From: Ricordea florida
Lineage: Eukaryota; Cnidaria; Anthozoa; Corallimorpharia; Ricordeidae
Assembly: GCA_949710005.1 (NCBI GenBank)
Contig: OX453272.1
Span: 12,175,588-12,239,587 of the forward strand
Length of the DNA stretch: 64,000 bases
Direction: 5' to 3'
The position numbers and the translations under genes are program-made. Position 1 is the stretch's first letter. Each line of letters starts with the position of its first letter. The notes under the pieces are model-generated. The model saw only the letters and a list, made by a program, of their open reading frames with translations. It searched no databases and had not been told where the DNA came from. Shown piece after piece: positions 63,829-64,000 of the stretch.

Positions 63829-64000
63829 ATGAATAACGATAAGGTTTTAAGTCATTTATACTACTCAACTGGTGGATATTGGAAAGGATATGCCGCTATA
63901 CCTAAATTGGCCAGTGCAGCCAAAGTAAGTGAGAATGTTGCAAAACAGTGGTTAGAGAGGCAGCCATTGTGGCAAATATATCTTCCACCTCCCGGATACA
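63829..64000 (+). CDS. Polinton-type integrase, copy 2, N-terminus (runs off the window)
   Basis: Starts MNNDKVLSHLYYSTGGYWKG, then IPKLASAAKVSENVAKQWLE and LWQIYLPPP, collinear with copy 1's integrase (49514 onward). It diverges from the capsid gene with 27 bp between the starts. The catalytic core lies beyond 64000. This confirms that copy 2 is inverted relative to copy 1. Confidence 0.85.
   Translation, partial: MNNDKVLSHLYYSTGGYWKGYAAIPKLASAAKVSENVAKQWLERQPLWQIYLPPPGY

Larger units (their letters stand above)
53361..64000 (-). mobile_element. Polinton/adintovirus-like element, copy 2 (nested, runs off the window)
   Basis: Gene order on the minus strand from ~63.8 kb leftward: major capsid, packaging ATPase, about ten small genes, minor capsid, membrane proteins, a large conserved protein. 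The integrase starts on the plus strand at 63829 and leaves the window; the polymerase is expected farther right. Proteins are clearly related to copy 1 but diverged, so this is another lineage rather than a fresh duplicate. The left terminus begins AGTAGTATATAGG inside a copy 1 gene, and AG-type ends with 6-bp duplications are normal for Polintons. A few stops and frameshifts show early decay or assembly errors. Confidence 0.85.

Overview
The window looks like repeat-rich genomic DNA of a cnidarian, most likely a stony coral or a relative. The support is AT-rich sequence, spliced minus-strand exons, a DOMON exon with a signal peptide, kelch repeats, abundant hAT- and mariner-type MITEs, Ty3/gypsy elements and large Polinton/adintovirus-like elements. 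The species call is inference. There is very little ordinary host gene content: two 5' exons at 199-488, one DOMON exon at 10922-11221, a two-TM protein at 39342-39902 and some gene debris.

Layout. 1-1377: 5' end of a host gene on the minus strand and its upstream region. 1378-7689: a 6.3 kb DNA transposon with 16-bp inverted termini and ~30-bp subterminal repeats. It carries a spliced minus-strand gene (zinc-knuckle-like exons, a possible transposase core, a Cys-rich module, SAP-like and NHL-like segments) that is broken by a stop and frameshifts, and a mariner-type MITE. 7690-18018: intergenic repeats, the DOMON exon, a perfect 30-bp-arm palindrome, and a probable 2.2 kb element carrying a captured kelch fragment. 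18019-23262: a full-length minus-strand Ty3/gypsy element. It has 224-bp LTRs and a CCCTG target duplication, and its left LTR is split by a 783-bp MITE. 24243-30582: a folded MITE, a tRNA-like SINE, and two direct ~3 kb copies of one repeat, the second carrying two later MITEs with recognisable empty sites in the first. 32339-34584: two more DNA elements with target duplications. 35562-38045: a young gypsy derivative with identical 104-bp LTRs that has lost protease, RT and RNase H, lying in a decayed tegument-USP/OTU-like protease region.

40978-64000: two Polinton/adintovirus-like elements in opposite orientation. Copy 1 (plus; 40978-53360) has Cys-rich CxH repeat genes, protein-primed DNA polymerase B, a divergent integrase, double-jelly-roll major capsid protein, packaging ATPase and minor capsid protein. 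It is a pseudo-element with many stops and frameshifts, a changed Walker A lysine, a LINE fragment and a 2.0 kb DNA transposon inside the polymerase. Copy 2 (minus; 53361 to beyond 64000) is much better preserved and carries about ten further small virion or replication genes. Copy 1 is cut off inside a gene exactly where copy 2's terminus-like sequence begins, so copy 2 appears to have inserted into copy 1; the rest of copy 1 should lie beyond the window. In copy 2 the integrase (+) and capsid (-) genes diverge from ~63.8 kb. The late genes then follow one another on one strand, and three of them are preceded by a shared hairpin plus leader.
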